Assembly: GCF_900116765.1 (NCBI RefSeq)
Contig: NZ_UETC01000008.1
Location: 62,001-126,000 of the forward strand
Direction: 5' to 3'
DNA from: Jannaschia seohaensis
GTDB lineage: Bacteria; Pseudomonadota; Alphaproteobacteria; Rhodobacterales; Rhodobacteraceae
Length of the DNA stretch: 64,000 bases
Below are positions 35,132 through 44,421 of this stretch, piece after piece (the first letter of the stretch is position 1; each line of letters starts with the position of its first letter). The notes under the pieces were generated by a model. That model saw only the letters and a list, made by a program, of their open reading frames with translations, did no database searches and was not told the origin of the DNA. Position numbers and translations under genes: made by a program.

Positions 35132-36091
35132 TCAGGCCAGATCCTCAAGCTCGGTCAGCGTCCACTTTCCTTTGGTGAAGCGAAAAATGCCCTCGAGGTC
35201 GATCGCCCAAAGCACCTCGCCGGTCACCATGAGATGGCGCAGATGGCCCGGCTCACGCTCGCATCCGGTCACCACCGGGACCAGTTCGTCGCCATTCAGG
35301 ACGTTGAGACAGGGGCCGTCATAGCTCAGGTCCAGGCCGGCACCGACATAATGCGCGCCCCCGAAGAAGGCCATCCGGTGCAGCGCGGTCTCGTCGCTTT
35401 GCCAGATGCGCTCGAACCCCGAATCGAGCGTGCCGCGATAGACCGCGACCCCGGGGTCGTTCCCGACCAAAATCGCCTCGTCTTCGTGGGCGAAGCCATG
35501 GAACAGCCGGTCGCCCCCATCGAGCCAATCTCCGTCCAGCGCACCGTCCCTAAGCCGGAACACGCGCCCCAAGGCGCCCACGAAGTAGAGGTCGTCGCCG
35601 ACCTTGAACGAATGGTACATATCAGGATGGGCCTGCAAATGGGCGCTTCGCGCCATGACGACGCGGCGCGCATAGGCCTCATCGCTCTCGTCTCTCCCCT
35701 GGTCCGGCAGATCGGGCTGGGGCGCGGGCGCAGTAATCGGGCTCCAGGCACCCTCGGCCATGTCGAAGGCCCATATATTCGCCGCGGCCCCGGTCACGAA
35801 GTAGCGCCCATCGAGGCGCGTGACATCGAAGAACGGCATCCGCTCCCGAGGGAGCGGCAGGATGATCGCGCTCTGAAGCTCATGCGACACGGCGAAGAGC
35901 GTCCCGTCGGCGAGCATCCAGGCCGCAAGATTCTCTGGATTGACAGCCGCGGAGATCACATCGCCCCCGTTTGGCGTATCAAAGCTGTGATGCTCGGTCG
36001 GCTCGTAGCTGATGTAATGGAAGCGCCATTCATCCGGAGGAACGTCCTCGATCGCGAGGACAAGGGTGTCGGTTACAGGCTGTGCGAACAT
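35132..36091 (-). CDS. Probable immunity protein, beta-propeller-like
   Basis: A 319-residue cytoplasmic protein without signal peptide or membrane helix. It has repeated blade-like beta segments (GRYFVTGAAANIWAFD, DLYFVGALGRVFRLRDG, EVLWAIDLEGIFRFTKG), suggesting a beta-propeller. It follows the nuclease effector gene by 18 bp on the same strand, the standard arrangement for an effector and its immunity protein. The immunity role is inferred from position; the sequence itself shows only the fold type. Confidence 0.6.
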   Translation of the reverse strand: MFAQPVTDTLVLAIEDVPPDEWRFHYISYEPTEHHSFDTPNGGDVISAAVNPENLAAWMLADGTLFAVSHELQSAIILPLPRERMPFFDVTRLDGRYFVTGAAANIWAFDMAEGAWSPITAPAPQPDLPDQGRDESDEAYARRVVMARSAHLQAHPDMYHSFKVGDDLYFVGALGRVFRLRDGALDGDWLDGGDRLFHGFAHEDEAILVGNDPGVAVYRGTLDSGFERIWQSDETALHRMAFFGGAHYVGAGLDLSYDGPCLNVLNGDELVPVVTGCEREPGHLRHLMVTGEVLWAIDLEGIFRFTKGKWTLTELEDLA

Positions 36092-36109
36092 CGGGGGCCT
36101 CTTTCGGGG

Positions 36110-37378
36110 TCAGCCATGGGATGGGTGCAGGTCCGGGATGTAGCACTTATCGTTCGGACCGGCTGCCGTTCCGTCGTATTTCCTGTTGAGCGTGGGCTCG
36201 CGCTTGTCGAAGCGCCCTTCCTTCGTCTTCTTCGTGATGCTCTCGCATTTCGGCTGCGGATCTTTCTTGAGCGCCTTGTCGTGCTGCGCGCGGACACAAT
36301 TCGCCCCGACCTGCGCGCATTCGGAGTCGATGACCGAGGAGTGATATTCCGCGCATCCCGACAGGGCGATCTCCGCGATCTCGACGGCGTCCCCCAAGGG
36401 TCGGGGGTCGTTTCCGAACATCCCGTCGAAGACGTAATGCATGTATCCGTGGCCTCGCCCGTTATGCAGGCCCAGCACCTTGTCGGTATCGGATTTAGAC
36501 GATCCGCCCTTTCCCGCGGCGTCCTTCGCGGTCAGGTCGTTGCTGTCCTTCTTGCGGGTGTCGTCCCGGCCTTTTTCGGCGATTTTCTTTCCCTGGTCGC
36601 TCTGTCTTTCCGTCTGCGATTTGGCGTTCTCTTTACCGCCGACGCAGATCGCGCAGCCTTCCTCCGTCGATGGGAAGCTCGGATCGGTGCGGGTCGGGTC
36701 CGGCGTGATGTTGTTGTCCTTGGCGTACTTGGCGACGATCTCCATCTTGGCGCGTCCACCCTTCGCGTTGTCGACCCGATCCTGGACCGCCTTCGGCAGG
36801 GTGATTCCGCAATCGGCGACGTCCTTCTTTCGAAAATATTCGTCGGGAATGATGTGATGCGCCTCGCCCCCGCGTTCATTGCACTCCTTCTTGATGTCGC
36901 CATACTCGCCCACCAGACAGTCCTCGGTATTGGCCGACAATGCGAGGTTGGGCTTGCCCACGATGATCATCGGCGGCGAGTCGCCCGCGTTGCTGCGGTG
37001 ATTGCCCGTCGCCATGTCGGTAAAGCGAACGACGCCCTTCCCTTCGGCCTTAACGTTCATCGACCATTTCTGCGCGTAAACGGCGCCTGTGTTGGTCGAG
37101 GTGATCAGGCCCTTCTTCGGCGCGGCACCCGCCTCGTCTCCGCTACATTTGGAATACTTGCTCGCGTTCTCCTGGCTGACTTCCTTGTCCTTGATCTTGA
37201 CCGTGCCCGTGCCGCTGGCGAGGTCGCTGTCGAAACCGAAATCCGGATAGGGAATCGGCACGCCGGGAGGGGTGGGCGGGGCCTGGGGCGGGGTCATGCA
37301 GGTGTCGGGAAAGGCCGCGATCACCTTACAGCCCTGCGCCTTAGAGGAAATCTCCAATCCATTGGCGAAGACCGTCAT
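36110..37378 (-). CDS. PAAR-like (DUF4150) T6SS effector with HHIIP putative nuclease domain
   Basis: A 422-residue effector. Residues 1-135 are a DUF4150 PAAR-like domain (IPYPDFGFDSDL, SGDEAGAAPKKGL, KWSMNVKAEGKGVVRFTD) that caps the VgrG spike. The C-terminal region contains EAHHIIPDEYF (172-182), resembling the AHH/HNH class of toxin nucleases, and later LHNGRGHGYMHY (304-315), which offers three more His residues as metal ligands. A CAIC motif lies at 242-245. The region has lower GC and more Lys than the neighbours, as is common in toxin domains. Its start overlaps the ketosynthase-like gene (ATGA), and the next gene is its probable immunity protein. DNase activity is inferred from the motif only. 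Confidence 0.78.
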   Translation of the reverse strand: MTVFANGLEISSKAQGCKVIAAFPDTCMTPPQAPPTPPGVPIPYPDFGFDSDLASGTGTVKIKDKEVSQENASKYSKCSGDEAGAAPKKGLITSTNTGAVYAQKWSMNVKAEGKGVVRFTDMATGNHRSNAGDSPPMIIVGKPNLALSANTEDCLVGEYGDIKKECNERGGEAHHIIPDEYFRKKDVADCGITLPKAVQDRVDNAKGGRAKMEIVAKYAKDNNITPDPTRTDPSFPSTEEGCAICVGGKENAKSQTERQSDQGKKIAEKGRDDTRKKDSNDLTAKDAAGKGGSSKSDTDKVLGLHNGRGHGYMHYVFDGMFGNDPRPLGDAVEIAEIALSGCAEYHSSVIDSECAQVGANCVRAQHDKALKKDPQPKCESITKKTKEGRFDKREPTLNRKYDGTAAGPNDKCYIPDLHPSHG

Positions 37379-38394
37379 GCCGCCACCGCCGCACCGCAGG
37401 CGCCATCGTCGCCGGACGCCTCGACCAGCATCCGCCCCTCAGGGGCATAGCCCTTACGCGCCGCCTCAAGAGCCCAACCCAGCATGACCGGAACCGCCGC
37501 CGCGCCCACGTTCCCAAGGCTGGCCGCGATGGGCCAAATCGGCTGTACGTCGGACCGGACCCGCTGGGTGCGCAGCATCGCGAGCGACGTCTGCTTGAAG
37601 AAATACGTCTCCCCCGTCTGGTCGCCGATCTTCACGCCGATGTCGTGATGCCCGATCCCGGCCTCCGCGAAGGCGGCCTTGTAGGCGGCGGTCATCCCGT
37701 CGCCGCGCAGCGGCAGGTCCAGCCCGTCCTCGTCCAACCCGTTGCGGAACGACGCGCGGTCCCGGGCGAGACCCAGGCCGCCGATCCGCAGGCCCGGGCC
37801 GTCGGCGCGGCAGAGGACGGCCGCCGCCGCCTCGCCGGGGATGAAGCCTTCGGGGTTGGGCGCGCAGAGCAGGCGCTCCGCGTCGAGATAGTGGCGGATC
37901 GCGCGCCCGGTCAGGTAGCTGTCGATGCCCGCGATCACGACCTGCCGCGCGCGCCCCTCCGCCAGAAGCCGGCGCGCCCGCTCCAGCGCAACGATGCCCG
38001 AGGGACGGCCATGGGCGATCAGCCGCGTGCTGGAGGCGCGGGGCAGCGACAGATGCTCCGCAACCCGCGCGAGCAGGCTCTGCCCGTCGCGCAGAGGACG
38101 GCCAGGGCGGGTCTCTTCCGGCAGACACAGGATCAGCGCCGCGTCGTCCAACGCGCCGGGCTCGGCGGCGCGCAGATCCGCGAACGCCCCGGCCAGGAGA
38201 TGCACCAGCCGCTTCTCCCCGATCCACGCCTTGGGCAAAGGCACGGCCGCGCCCAGCAGCCACTCCCCCCCGGGGCCCAGGAACCGTGTTTCGGCGAACC
38301 CGTCGAGCCGCGCCCGCAGCGCCGCGCAGGAGGACGCGAAGTCCAGGCCCACCGCGGTGACCATCCCGCCCGCGGTCACGACCAGCCCGCTCAC
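37375..38394 (-). CDS. Ketosynthase-like (thiolase-fold) protein without catalytic residues, T6SS-associated
   Basis: A 339-residue protein related to beta-ketoacyl-ACP synthases (IVALERARRLLAEGRARQVVIAGIDS, PGEAAAAVLCRADG, SLGNVGAAAVPVMLGWALEA). None of the catalytic Cys-His-His residues is visible at its expected position. The active-site Cys segment reads LIAHGRPSGIVAL, the HGTGT segment reads GDQTGET, and the last motif is GNVGAAA without His. It is therefore probably a structural protein. Genes of this kind are found beside DUF2169 and DUF4150 genes in T6SS loci, presumably helping effector loading. It starts with GTG at 38394, overlapping the DUF2169 stop (GTGA). Confidence 0.75.
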   Translation of the reverse strand: MSGLVVTAGGMVTAVGLDFASSCAALRARLDGFAETRFLGPGGEWLLGAAVPLPKAWIGEKRLVHLLAGAFADLRAAEPGALDDAALILCLPEETRPGRPLRDGQSLLARVAEHLSLPRASSTRLIAHGRPSGIVALERARRLLAEGRARQVVIAGIDSYLTGRAIRHYLDAERLLCAPNPEGFIPGEAAAAVLCRADGPGLRIGGLGLARDRASFRNGLDEDGLDLPLRGDGMTAAYKAAFAEAGIGHHDIGVKIGDQTGETYFFKQTSLAMLRTQRVRSDVQPIWPIAASLGNVGAAAVPVMLGWALEAARKGYAPEGRMLVEASGDDGACGAAVAA

Positions 38395-39488
38395 GGCGCG
38401 TCCTCTTCGGGCCCACCGGTGGCGACGGCCCGAATATAGCGCCGGCCTTCGGCCCGGGCGCGCAGCATCGCCTCGGTGGGCGGGCCGATCCAGGCCTCCG
38501 AGATTTCGATGAACTTGCGCCGGATCGGAATGTCGACGCGCCAGACGAGGCTCACCTGCCGCGCATGGCAATCGAACAGGATCGTGTCCGCCCTCAGCTT
38601 TGTGTCGAGCGCCGTCTCGCGGCCGCGGAAGAGGCGCACGGGAAGCTCGGTCGACGGCAGGCGGAAGCTTTCTCGCCCCGAGGGGGTCAGGCCCAGAATC
38701 ACCACCGGGGTGCCGGACGGGGGCGGGTCGATCCACTGGTCCGCCGGGGCAGACTGGAAATAGCGCTCGTCGAAATCGGCGGGCAGGAAGGGGAAAACGT
38801 CGTCGATCCAGGCCTGATCGTAGGTCCCGGCATAGCGGGACCGGGCCGGCACGTTGCGCGGGATCGGACCCAGCGACATCGGGGTGTAGTCGCCGAAGGG
38901 GGTGGCGACGGGGTCATCGACGGCCTGGGTGTTGGGCACCGGGCGGCCCGAGACCCGCTCCAGACTGGTGGCGCGGGCCCAGCCCATGCCGACCGGGTTG
39001 TCCATGTAGGTCGGCGCGATCTCGTCGTCGGGATCGTCGGGATCGCGGCCGCCGAAGGCCGTGTCGTAGCCGAAGGCCATGCGGGTGAAGGGCATCGGCT
39101 TGGTCGGCGCCACGACCGGACCGAAGGCCCGCCATTCCCGCGCGCCCACGACATCGAACTGCTTGATCCAATCCCCCACCCGCACGCCGACCCGGACCGA
39201 GGTCGCCGGCCGGCCGTTCGGCGCATGGGCGTCGCCGTTGACGATCACGTCGCAGCGCGGCTTGCGATGGGCGAAATCCGTCTCCCAGAGCGGCGCGGAG
39301 AAGCCGGGTTCGCCCTTGTACTCGTCCGCGAAGACCAGGGGCCGCTGCTCGGCCGAAAGCTGCGCCGAGGCGCCGTCCGTCCCGAAGTCGAAAGTTCCCT
39401 TCACCACAAGCAGAAGATATTCCCGCCCGGCCTTGTCCAGGGCACCGGTGTGCTGGTGGACGAAGCGGGTCTGGTTGAAGATCTCCAT
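38391..39488 (-). CDS. DUF2169 T6SS effector adaptor
   Basis: A 365-residue DUF2169-family protein (LLLVVKGTFDF near the start, PLVFADEYKGEPGFSAPLWETDFAHRKPRCDV, MAFGYDTAFGGRDP). DUF2169 proteins are chaperone-adaptors that load DUF4150 PAAR-like effectors onto VgrG. It stands 3 bp after clpV and overlaps the ketosynthase-like gene, which overlaps the DUF4150 effector, forming a loading cassette. Length and motifs are typical. Confidence 0.9.
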   Translation of the reverse strand: MEIFNQTRFVHQHTGALDKAGREYLLLVVKGTFDFGTDGASAQLSAEQRPLVFADEYKGEPGFSAPLWETDFAHRKPRCDVIVNGDAHAPNGRPATSVRVGVRVGDWIKQFDVVGAREWRAFGPVVAPTKPMPFTRMAFGYDTAFGGRDPDDPDDEIAPTYMDNPVGMGWARATSLERVSGRPVPNTQAVDDPVATPFGDYTPMSLGPIPRNVPARSRYAGTYDQAWIDDVFPFLPADFDERYFQSAPADQWIDPPPSGTPVVILGLTPSGRESFRLPSTELPVRLFRGRETALDTKLRADTILFDCHARQVSLVWRVDIPIRRKFIEISEAWIGPPTEAMLRARAEGRRYIRAVATGGPEEDAP

Positions 39489-39491
39489 CGC

Positions 39492-42221
39492 TCAGTCGAA
39501 GGCGTAGTCGAACCCCTCCGCCCCCCCGCTTACCGTGACCGTCTTGAAGCTGCGCCCCTCCAGCGTCGCGTTCAGCACCCGGCGCGAGAGCTCGGGCATC
39601 AGCGTGTTGGTCAGCAGCGCGTCGATCATCCGGCCGCCGGACTCGATCTCGGTGCAGCGATCCTTGATGACCTGCATCGCGCCCTCGCCCATGACCAACT
39701 CCGCGCCGTAGCCCTCCTCCAGGCGCTTGGCGAGGCCGCGCAGCTTGTGGTTCGCAATGGCCTCGATCATCGACTCGGAGAGCGGGTAGTAGGGGATCGT
39801 CACCACCCGGCCCAAAAGCGCGGCTGGGAAGACGTTGAGCAGCGGGGCGCGCAGCGCCTGGGTCAGTTCCTCCTCGTCGGCGGGCTGGGTGCCGTTGGCG
39901 GTCATTGCCATGATCTCGTCGGAGCCGACATTGGAGGTCAGCAGGATCAGCGTGTTCTTGAAGTCGATCCGCCGCCCCTCGCTGTCATCCATCATCCCCT
40001 TGTCGAAGACCTGGAAGAAGATCTCGTGGACGTCCGGATGGGCCTTCTCGACCTCGTCGAGCAGGATGACGGAGTAGGGCTTGCGCCGCACCGCCTCGGT
40101 CAGGATGCCGCCTTTGCCATAGCCGACATAGCCCGGCGGCGCGCCCTTGAGGGTGCTGACGGTGTGGGCCTCCTGGAACTCGGACATGTTGATCGAGATG
40201 AGGTTGCCCTCGCCGCCATACATCAGGTCCGCCAGCGCCAGCGCGGTCTCGGTCTTGCCGACGCCGGAAGGGCCGCAGAGCATGAAGACGCCGACGGGCT
40301 TTTCGGGGGCTTTCAGCCCAGCGGCGCTGGTCTGGATGCGGTTGGCAATCATGCGCATCGCATGGTCCTGGCCCACGATCCGCTCGGCCAGGGTGTCGGC
40401 CAGGGTCAGGGCACGCTCGGTCTGGCTGGCCATCATCCGGCCCATCGGGATGCCGGTCCAGCTTTGCACGACGGAGGCCACGGCCTGGGCGTCGACGGCG
40501 GGCAGGATCAGCGGCGTCTCGCCCTGGGCATCGGTCAATTCGGCCATCTTGGCGCGGAGCGCGGCCAGCGTTTCCTCCCGGTCGAACGGGGCCTCTTCGG
40601 ACGCTGACGCTTCCTCATCGGCCTCGGGCACCTCCTCGGGCGGGGGGGCATCGCCGATCTCGCCCGTCTCGTCCAGGCTCGCGCCCGCGCGGCGCAACTG
40701 GGCGCGCAGGTCGAGGATCCCGGCGACCATGGCCTTTTCTTCCTCCCAGCGGGCGGTGGCGGCCTCCAGCGCCGCCTTGGCCTCGGCCAGACCGGCGGTG
40801 ACCTCGGCCTTGCGCTCGGCCACGTCGATGCCGATGGCCTCCTCGCGCTCGATGATGCCCTCCTCGATCTCCAGCGCGGCGAGGCGCCGTTCGATATCCT
40901 CGACCTCGGCGGGGGTGGCGTGTTGGCTGACGGCGACGCGGGCGCAGGCCGTGTCGAGCAAGCTGATCGCCTTGTCGGGCAGCTGGCGGCTGGGGATGTA
41001 GCGATGCGAAAGCTGGACGGCGGCCTCGATCGCCTCGTCGAGCAGCTCCACCTGGTGGTGCTTTTCCAGGACGCCGGCCACGCCCCGGCACATCAGCACG
41101 GCCTTGGGCTCGTCCGGCTCATCGACCTTGACCGTCTGGAAGCGGCGGGTCAGCGCGGGGTCGGGCTCGATATGCTGCTTGTACTCGGCCCAGGTGGTCG
41201 CCGCGATGGTGCGCAGTTCACCCCGGGCAAGCGCCGGCTTGAGCAGGTTGGCCGCGTCGCCGGTGCCGGCTGCGCCTCCGGCGCCGATCAGCGTATGCGC
41301 TTCGTCGATGAAGAGGATGATCGGCACATCAGAGGACTGCACCTCCTCGATCACGGATTTGAGCCGCTTTTCGAACTCGCCCTTCACGCTGGCGCCGGCC
41401 TGCATCAGGCCGATATCGAGCATGTGCAACTCGACATTGCGCAGCTGCGGCGGCACGTCGCCGCGCGCCAGCCGCTGGGCGAAGCCCTCGACTACGGCGG
41501 TCTTGCCCACCCCTGCCTCGCCGGTGAGGATCGGGTTGTTCTGCTTGCGGCGCAGCAGGATGTCGACGATCTGGCGAATCTCGGGGTCGCGGCCCACCAC
41601 CGGGTCCATCTTGCCGGATTTCGCCCGCTCGGTGAGGTTCGTCGCATACATCGCCAGCGCGGACTGCCCGCCCTTGGCGGCGGCCCCGGCGGGCTTGGCG
41701 GCAGGGGCGCCCGGCTCTTCCACCCGCTCCAGCGAGGAGGCCAGGATGTCGTCGAGCTGCGCGGCCATCGCGTCGGGGTCGATCTTGTCGAACTCCAGGC
41801 TCATCTTGAAGAGCAGCCCTTCGAGCACCGGCACCTTGAGCGCGGCCAGCAGCACATAGGCCGAGCGCACCTGATCGCTGCCGAACTCCAGGGAGCCGTA
41901 TTGCCACGCCTCCTGAATGGCGCGGAAAATGTGGTCGCTGAACTCCTCGACCGAGCTCGCCCCGTGGGGCAGCGCATCGGTCGCTTTCAGAATGTCGCCG
42001 TCGAATCGGTGCCGGTCGACGCCCGCGCTCTCCAATAGCAGCGCGAAATCGGACCGCTCCGTATCGGCCAGCGCGGTGACGAAATGGACGAGTTCGACAT
42101 AGGGGTTCCCGCGCTTTTTCGCCGCCTGCGCCGCTGCGGAAAAGGCTGCAAAGCAGATCGGGTTCAGCTTTCCGACCAGCTCTTTTCGCTTGACCGTTTC
42201 CTGCGATCCTCGTCCCGCCAT
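39492..42221 (-). CDS. tssH: ClpV/TssH, sheath-recycling AAA+ ATPase
   Basis: A 909-residue Clp-type ATPase. It has an N-terminal domain (about 1-160), AAA1 with Walker A GEAGVGKT (234-241), a coiled middle region, and AAA2 with CGPSGVGKTETALAL. ClpV extracts and refolds contracted TssB/TssC sheath. A GGAGGGGG ribosome binding site precedes the ATG. It is the first gene of the minus-strand effector-loading block and is divergent from ppkA. Confidence 0.96.
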   Translation of the reverse strand: MAGRGSQETVKRKELVGKLNPICFAAFSAAAQAAKKRGNPYVELVHFVTALADTERSDFALLLESAGVDRHRFDGDILKATDALPHGASSVEEFSDHIFRAIQEAWQYGSLEFGSDQVRSAYVLLAALKVPVLEGLLFKMSLEFDKIDPDAMAAQLDDILASSLERVEEPGAPAAKPAGAAAKGGQSALAMYATNLTERAKSGKMDPVVGRDPEIRQIVDILLRRKQNNPILTGEAGVGKTAVVEGFAQRLARGDVPPQLRNVELHMLDIGLMQAGASVKGEFEKRLKSVIEEVQSSDVPIILFIDEAHTLIGAGGAAGTGDAANLLKPALARGELRTIAATTWAEYKQHIEPDPALTRRFQTVKVDEPDEPKAVLMCRGVAGVLEKHHQVELLDEAIEAAVQLSHRYIPSRQLPDKAISLLDTACARVAVSQHATPAEVEDIERRLAALEIEEGIIEREEAIGIDVAERKAEVTAGLAEAKAALEAATARWEEEKAMVAGILDLRAQLRRAGASLDETGEIGDAPPPEEVPEADEEASASEEAPFDREETLAALRAKMAELTDAQGETPLILPAVDAQAVASVVQSWTGIPMGRMMASQTERALTLADTLAERIVGQDHAMRMIANRIQTSAAGLKAPEKPVGVFMLCGPSGVGKTETALALADLMYGGEGNLISINMSEFQEAHTVSTLKGAPPGYVGYGKGGILTEAVRRKPYSVILLDEVEKAHPDVHEIFFQVFDKGMMDDSEGRRIDFKNTLILLTSNVGSDEIMAMTANGTQPADEEELTQALRAPLLNVFPAALLGRVVTIPYYPLSESMIEAIANHKLRGLAKRLEEGYGAELVMGEGAMQVIKDRCTEIESGGRMIDALLTNTLMPELSRRVLNATLEGRSFKTVTVSGGAEGFDYAFD

Positions 42222-42244
42222 CTCGGCCCCCTCCGCGAAATCCG

Positions 42245-42296
42245 TTGAGAAAAACTCCCACGGGTGGAATGATCCCTTTGCTTAACGCTTAGTCAA
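42245..42296. promoter_or_regulatory. Candidate divergent promoters of tssH and ppkA
   Basis: On the plus strand TTGAGA (42245-42250) is followed after 17 bp by AATGAT (42268-42273), giving a promoter toward ppkA. On the minus strand TTGACT (42291-42296) is followed after 16 bp by GATCAT (42269-42274), giving a promoter toward tssH. The two -10 elements overlap almost completely, so only one direction could be served at a time. This is a motif match by eye. Confidence 0.4.
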
Positions 42297-42327
42297 GGTA
42301 AGGATATATGGCGAAAGGCCCGACACC

Positions 42328-44412
42328 ATGATCCCTTCGCTGCCTTCCGACATCTTCAAGACGGGCCAGCTTCTCAACAATACCTACGAGGTCGAGGGCC
42401 TCCTGGGCCGGGGCGGCACGGGTGAGGTCTATCTGGCACGGAACCAGATCACCGGACGTCAGAGTGCGATCAAGGCGCTCAACGCGCAGTTCTCGGGCAA
42501 TGCCGATTACCTGGAGCTGATGAAGCGCGAGGAGCAGATGCGCGACATCGTCCATGACGCGGTGGTGCGCTATTCGGAATGCTCGCGGACCGATGCGGGG
42601 CATGTGATCCTGGTGATGGATTACATCCAGGGCACCTCTCTCAACGACATGATGTTCGGCCGGGGACTGTCGGACCGGGATCTGCTGATCGTCGCACACC
42701 GCGTGCTGGAGGGCTTGGTGGCGACCCATGCCAAGGGCATCGTCCATCGTGATCTGTCGCCTGACAACATCATCCTGCGCGACGACCGGCCCGACCGGGC
42801 GACGCTGATCGATTTCGGCATCGCCAAGGACACGGCGGCGGGCGCGCGCACCATCGTGGGCAACGAGTTCGCGGGCAAATACGAGTTCGCCGCGCCCGAA
42901 CAGCTCGACGGCCGGGTCGATTCCCGATCGGACCTCTACGCCCTCGGCGCATCGCTGCTGGCCGCGCAGCGCCGGGAACTGCCCCAGATCGGCGGCTCGC
43001 CCGGGGAAATCCTGCGCAAGAAACGCGAGCCCCTGGACACCAGCGGCCTGTCCGAGCCGCTGAAGAAACTGATCGACTGGCTGGGCGCCGTCGATCCGGG
43101 CGACCGACCGCCCTCGGCCCAGGCGGCTCTGGACCGGCTGGACGGCTGGCTCGCGCCCAAGACGGACGGCAAGGGCGACGAAAAGCCCAAGCGAAGCAAG
43201 CTGCCGATCCTCCTGGGCGGCGCGGTCGTAGCGCTCGGCGCCGTGGTGGCGGTGAGCTATGCGGTGGGCCTCTTCGACCGCACGCCGCCCCTGCCCCATG
43301 TGACGCCCTACACCCTGGCCGCCGCGGCAGGAGGGGGCGCTCCGACGATTTCGGGGCACGCGCCCGATGCGGAGATTGCCGCCGCCCTTGCCGGAACCTG
43401 GCAAGAGGTCACGGGCGGTGCCGCCCCCGAGGGCGCCTTTACCCTGGCCACCGGCATGCCCGACCCGGATTGGCCCGCCCATGTGAGCGACCTCATGACC
43501 CTGGCGGCCACGCTGGACGATTGGACGATCTCGGTCTCCGACAATACCGCGCGCCTCACGGGCCTAGCGGAGACGCTGGCCGCGCGCGCGGCGCTCGAAG
43601 GCGCCCTGGAGGAGTGGACGACGCTCTCGGGGATGACGGTGACGACCGAGGTGATCGCCGGTCCACGCAGCCTCGAGCGCGCGGCCCTGTCCCCGACTCT
43701 CGCGGCGGTCTCGGATTGCGGGCCGCTGAGCCTGTCCGGCGACAACTTCCCCTACAGCCTCGGCGACACCGTCACCGTAACCGGCGACGTGGCGGTCAAC
43801 GGCACCGCTCAGGAGTTGTCGGCACGGCTGGCGCCGCTAATCGGCGACCGTAGCCTGCGTATCGAGACGGACACGCTCAACCCCGAGCTTTGCGCCATCC
43901 GGGCCGCCTTGCCCGATGCGCGCGGGGCCGGGGTGTCCCTGCGCCTGGGATCGGGCGAGGAGAGCAGCGAGAACCTGGCGGGCATCTACCGAACCGGCGA
44001 GTTCGTCGTGGCGGACCTGCTGCTGCCCCAAGGGCTGGAGGAGGCGCATCTCTGGGTTTCGGTCGTCGACAATACGGGGCTCGCCTTCCATGTCGTGCCC
44101 AACCAGAACCGGCCCGAGACCTCGGTCGGCAAGATGGGCACCCTGGAGGGCGGGCTTCGGCGCATCCCGCTGCTGGGCACCCTGGAGCAGCTGCGCGCCC
44201 GGCCCGACCTGGGCGGCTTCGCGCTGCGCGTCGACGACGAGCTTTACGGCAAGGCCGAAATCGTGGCCATCGTCTCGTCCGAGCCGCTCTTCGAACTGCG
44301 CCCCAGCAAGGAGAGCGTCGCGGCCTTCGCCGAAGCGCTGGCGGCGGAAACCGCGCGCCGCCCCGACACCGTGCTTAGTGTCAGCTCCCGTATCCTCGAC
44401 CTGCGGGAATAG
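42328..44412 (+). CDS. ppkA: PpkA-type Ser/Thr kinase with periplasmic DUF4384-like domain
   Basis: A 694-residue receptor kinase. The kinase domain (about 20-270) has an intact glycine loop GRGGTGEV (27-34), Lys49, HRDLSPDN (140-147) and DFG (162-164). One transmembrane helix covers about 292-316. The periplasmic part includes two BON-like segments (about 340-540) and a terminal DUF4384-like domain (LWVSVVDNTGLAFHVVPN, IVAIVSSEPLFE). PpkA phosphorylates the FHA protein and starts T6SS assembly; the periplasmic domain presumably senses the envelope state. Its terminal domain resembles that of the TonB-like protein at 30116-32158. It reads away from tssH, and PppA at the other end of the locus is its antagonist. 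Confidence 0.93.
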   Translation: MIPSLPSDIFKTGQLLNNTYEVEGLLGRGGTGEVYLARNQITGRQSAIKALNAQFSGNADYLELMKREEQMRDIVHDAVVRYSECSRTDAGHVILVMDYIQGTSLNDMMFGRGLSDRDLLIVAHRVLEGLVATHAKGIVHRDLSPDNIILRDDRPDRATLIDFGIAKDTAAGARTIVGNEFAGKYEFAAPEQLDGRVDSRSDLYALGASLLAAQRRELPQIGGSPGEILRKKREPLDTSGLSEPLKKLIDWLGAVDPGDRPPSAQAALDRLDGWLAPKTDGKGDEKPKRSKLPILLGGAVVALGAVVAVSYAVGLFDRTPPLPHVTPYTLAAAAGGGAPTISGHAPDAEIAAALAGTWQEVTGGAAPEGAFTLATGMPDPDWPAHVSDLMTLAATLDDWTISVSDNTARLTGLAETLAARAALEGALEEWTTLSGMTVTTEVIAGPRSLERAALSPTLAAVSDCGPLSLSGDNFPYSLGDTVTVTGDVAVNGTAQELSARLAPLIGDRSLRIETDTLNPELCAIRAALPDARGAGVSLRLGSGEESSENLAGIYRTGEFVVADLLLPQGLEEAHLWVSVVDNTGLAFHVVPNQNRPETSVGKMGTLEGGLRRIPLLGTLEQLRARPDLGGFALRVDDELYGKAEIVAIVSSEPLFELRPSKESVAAFAEALAAETARRPDTVLSVSSRILDLRE

Positions 44413-44421
44413 CTTGCCGGA

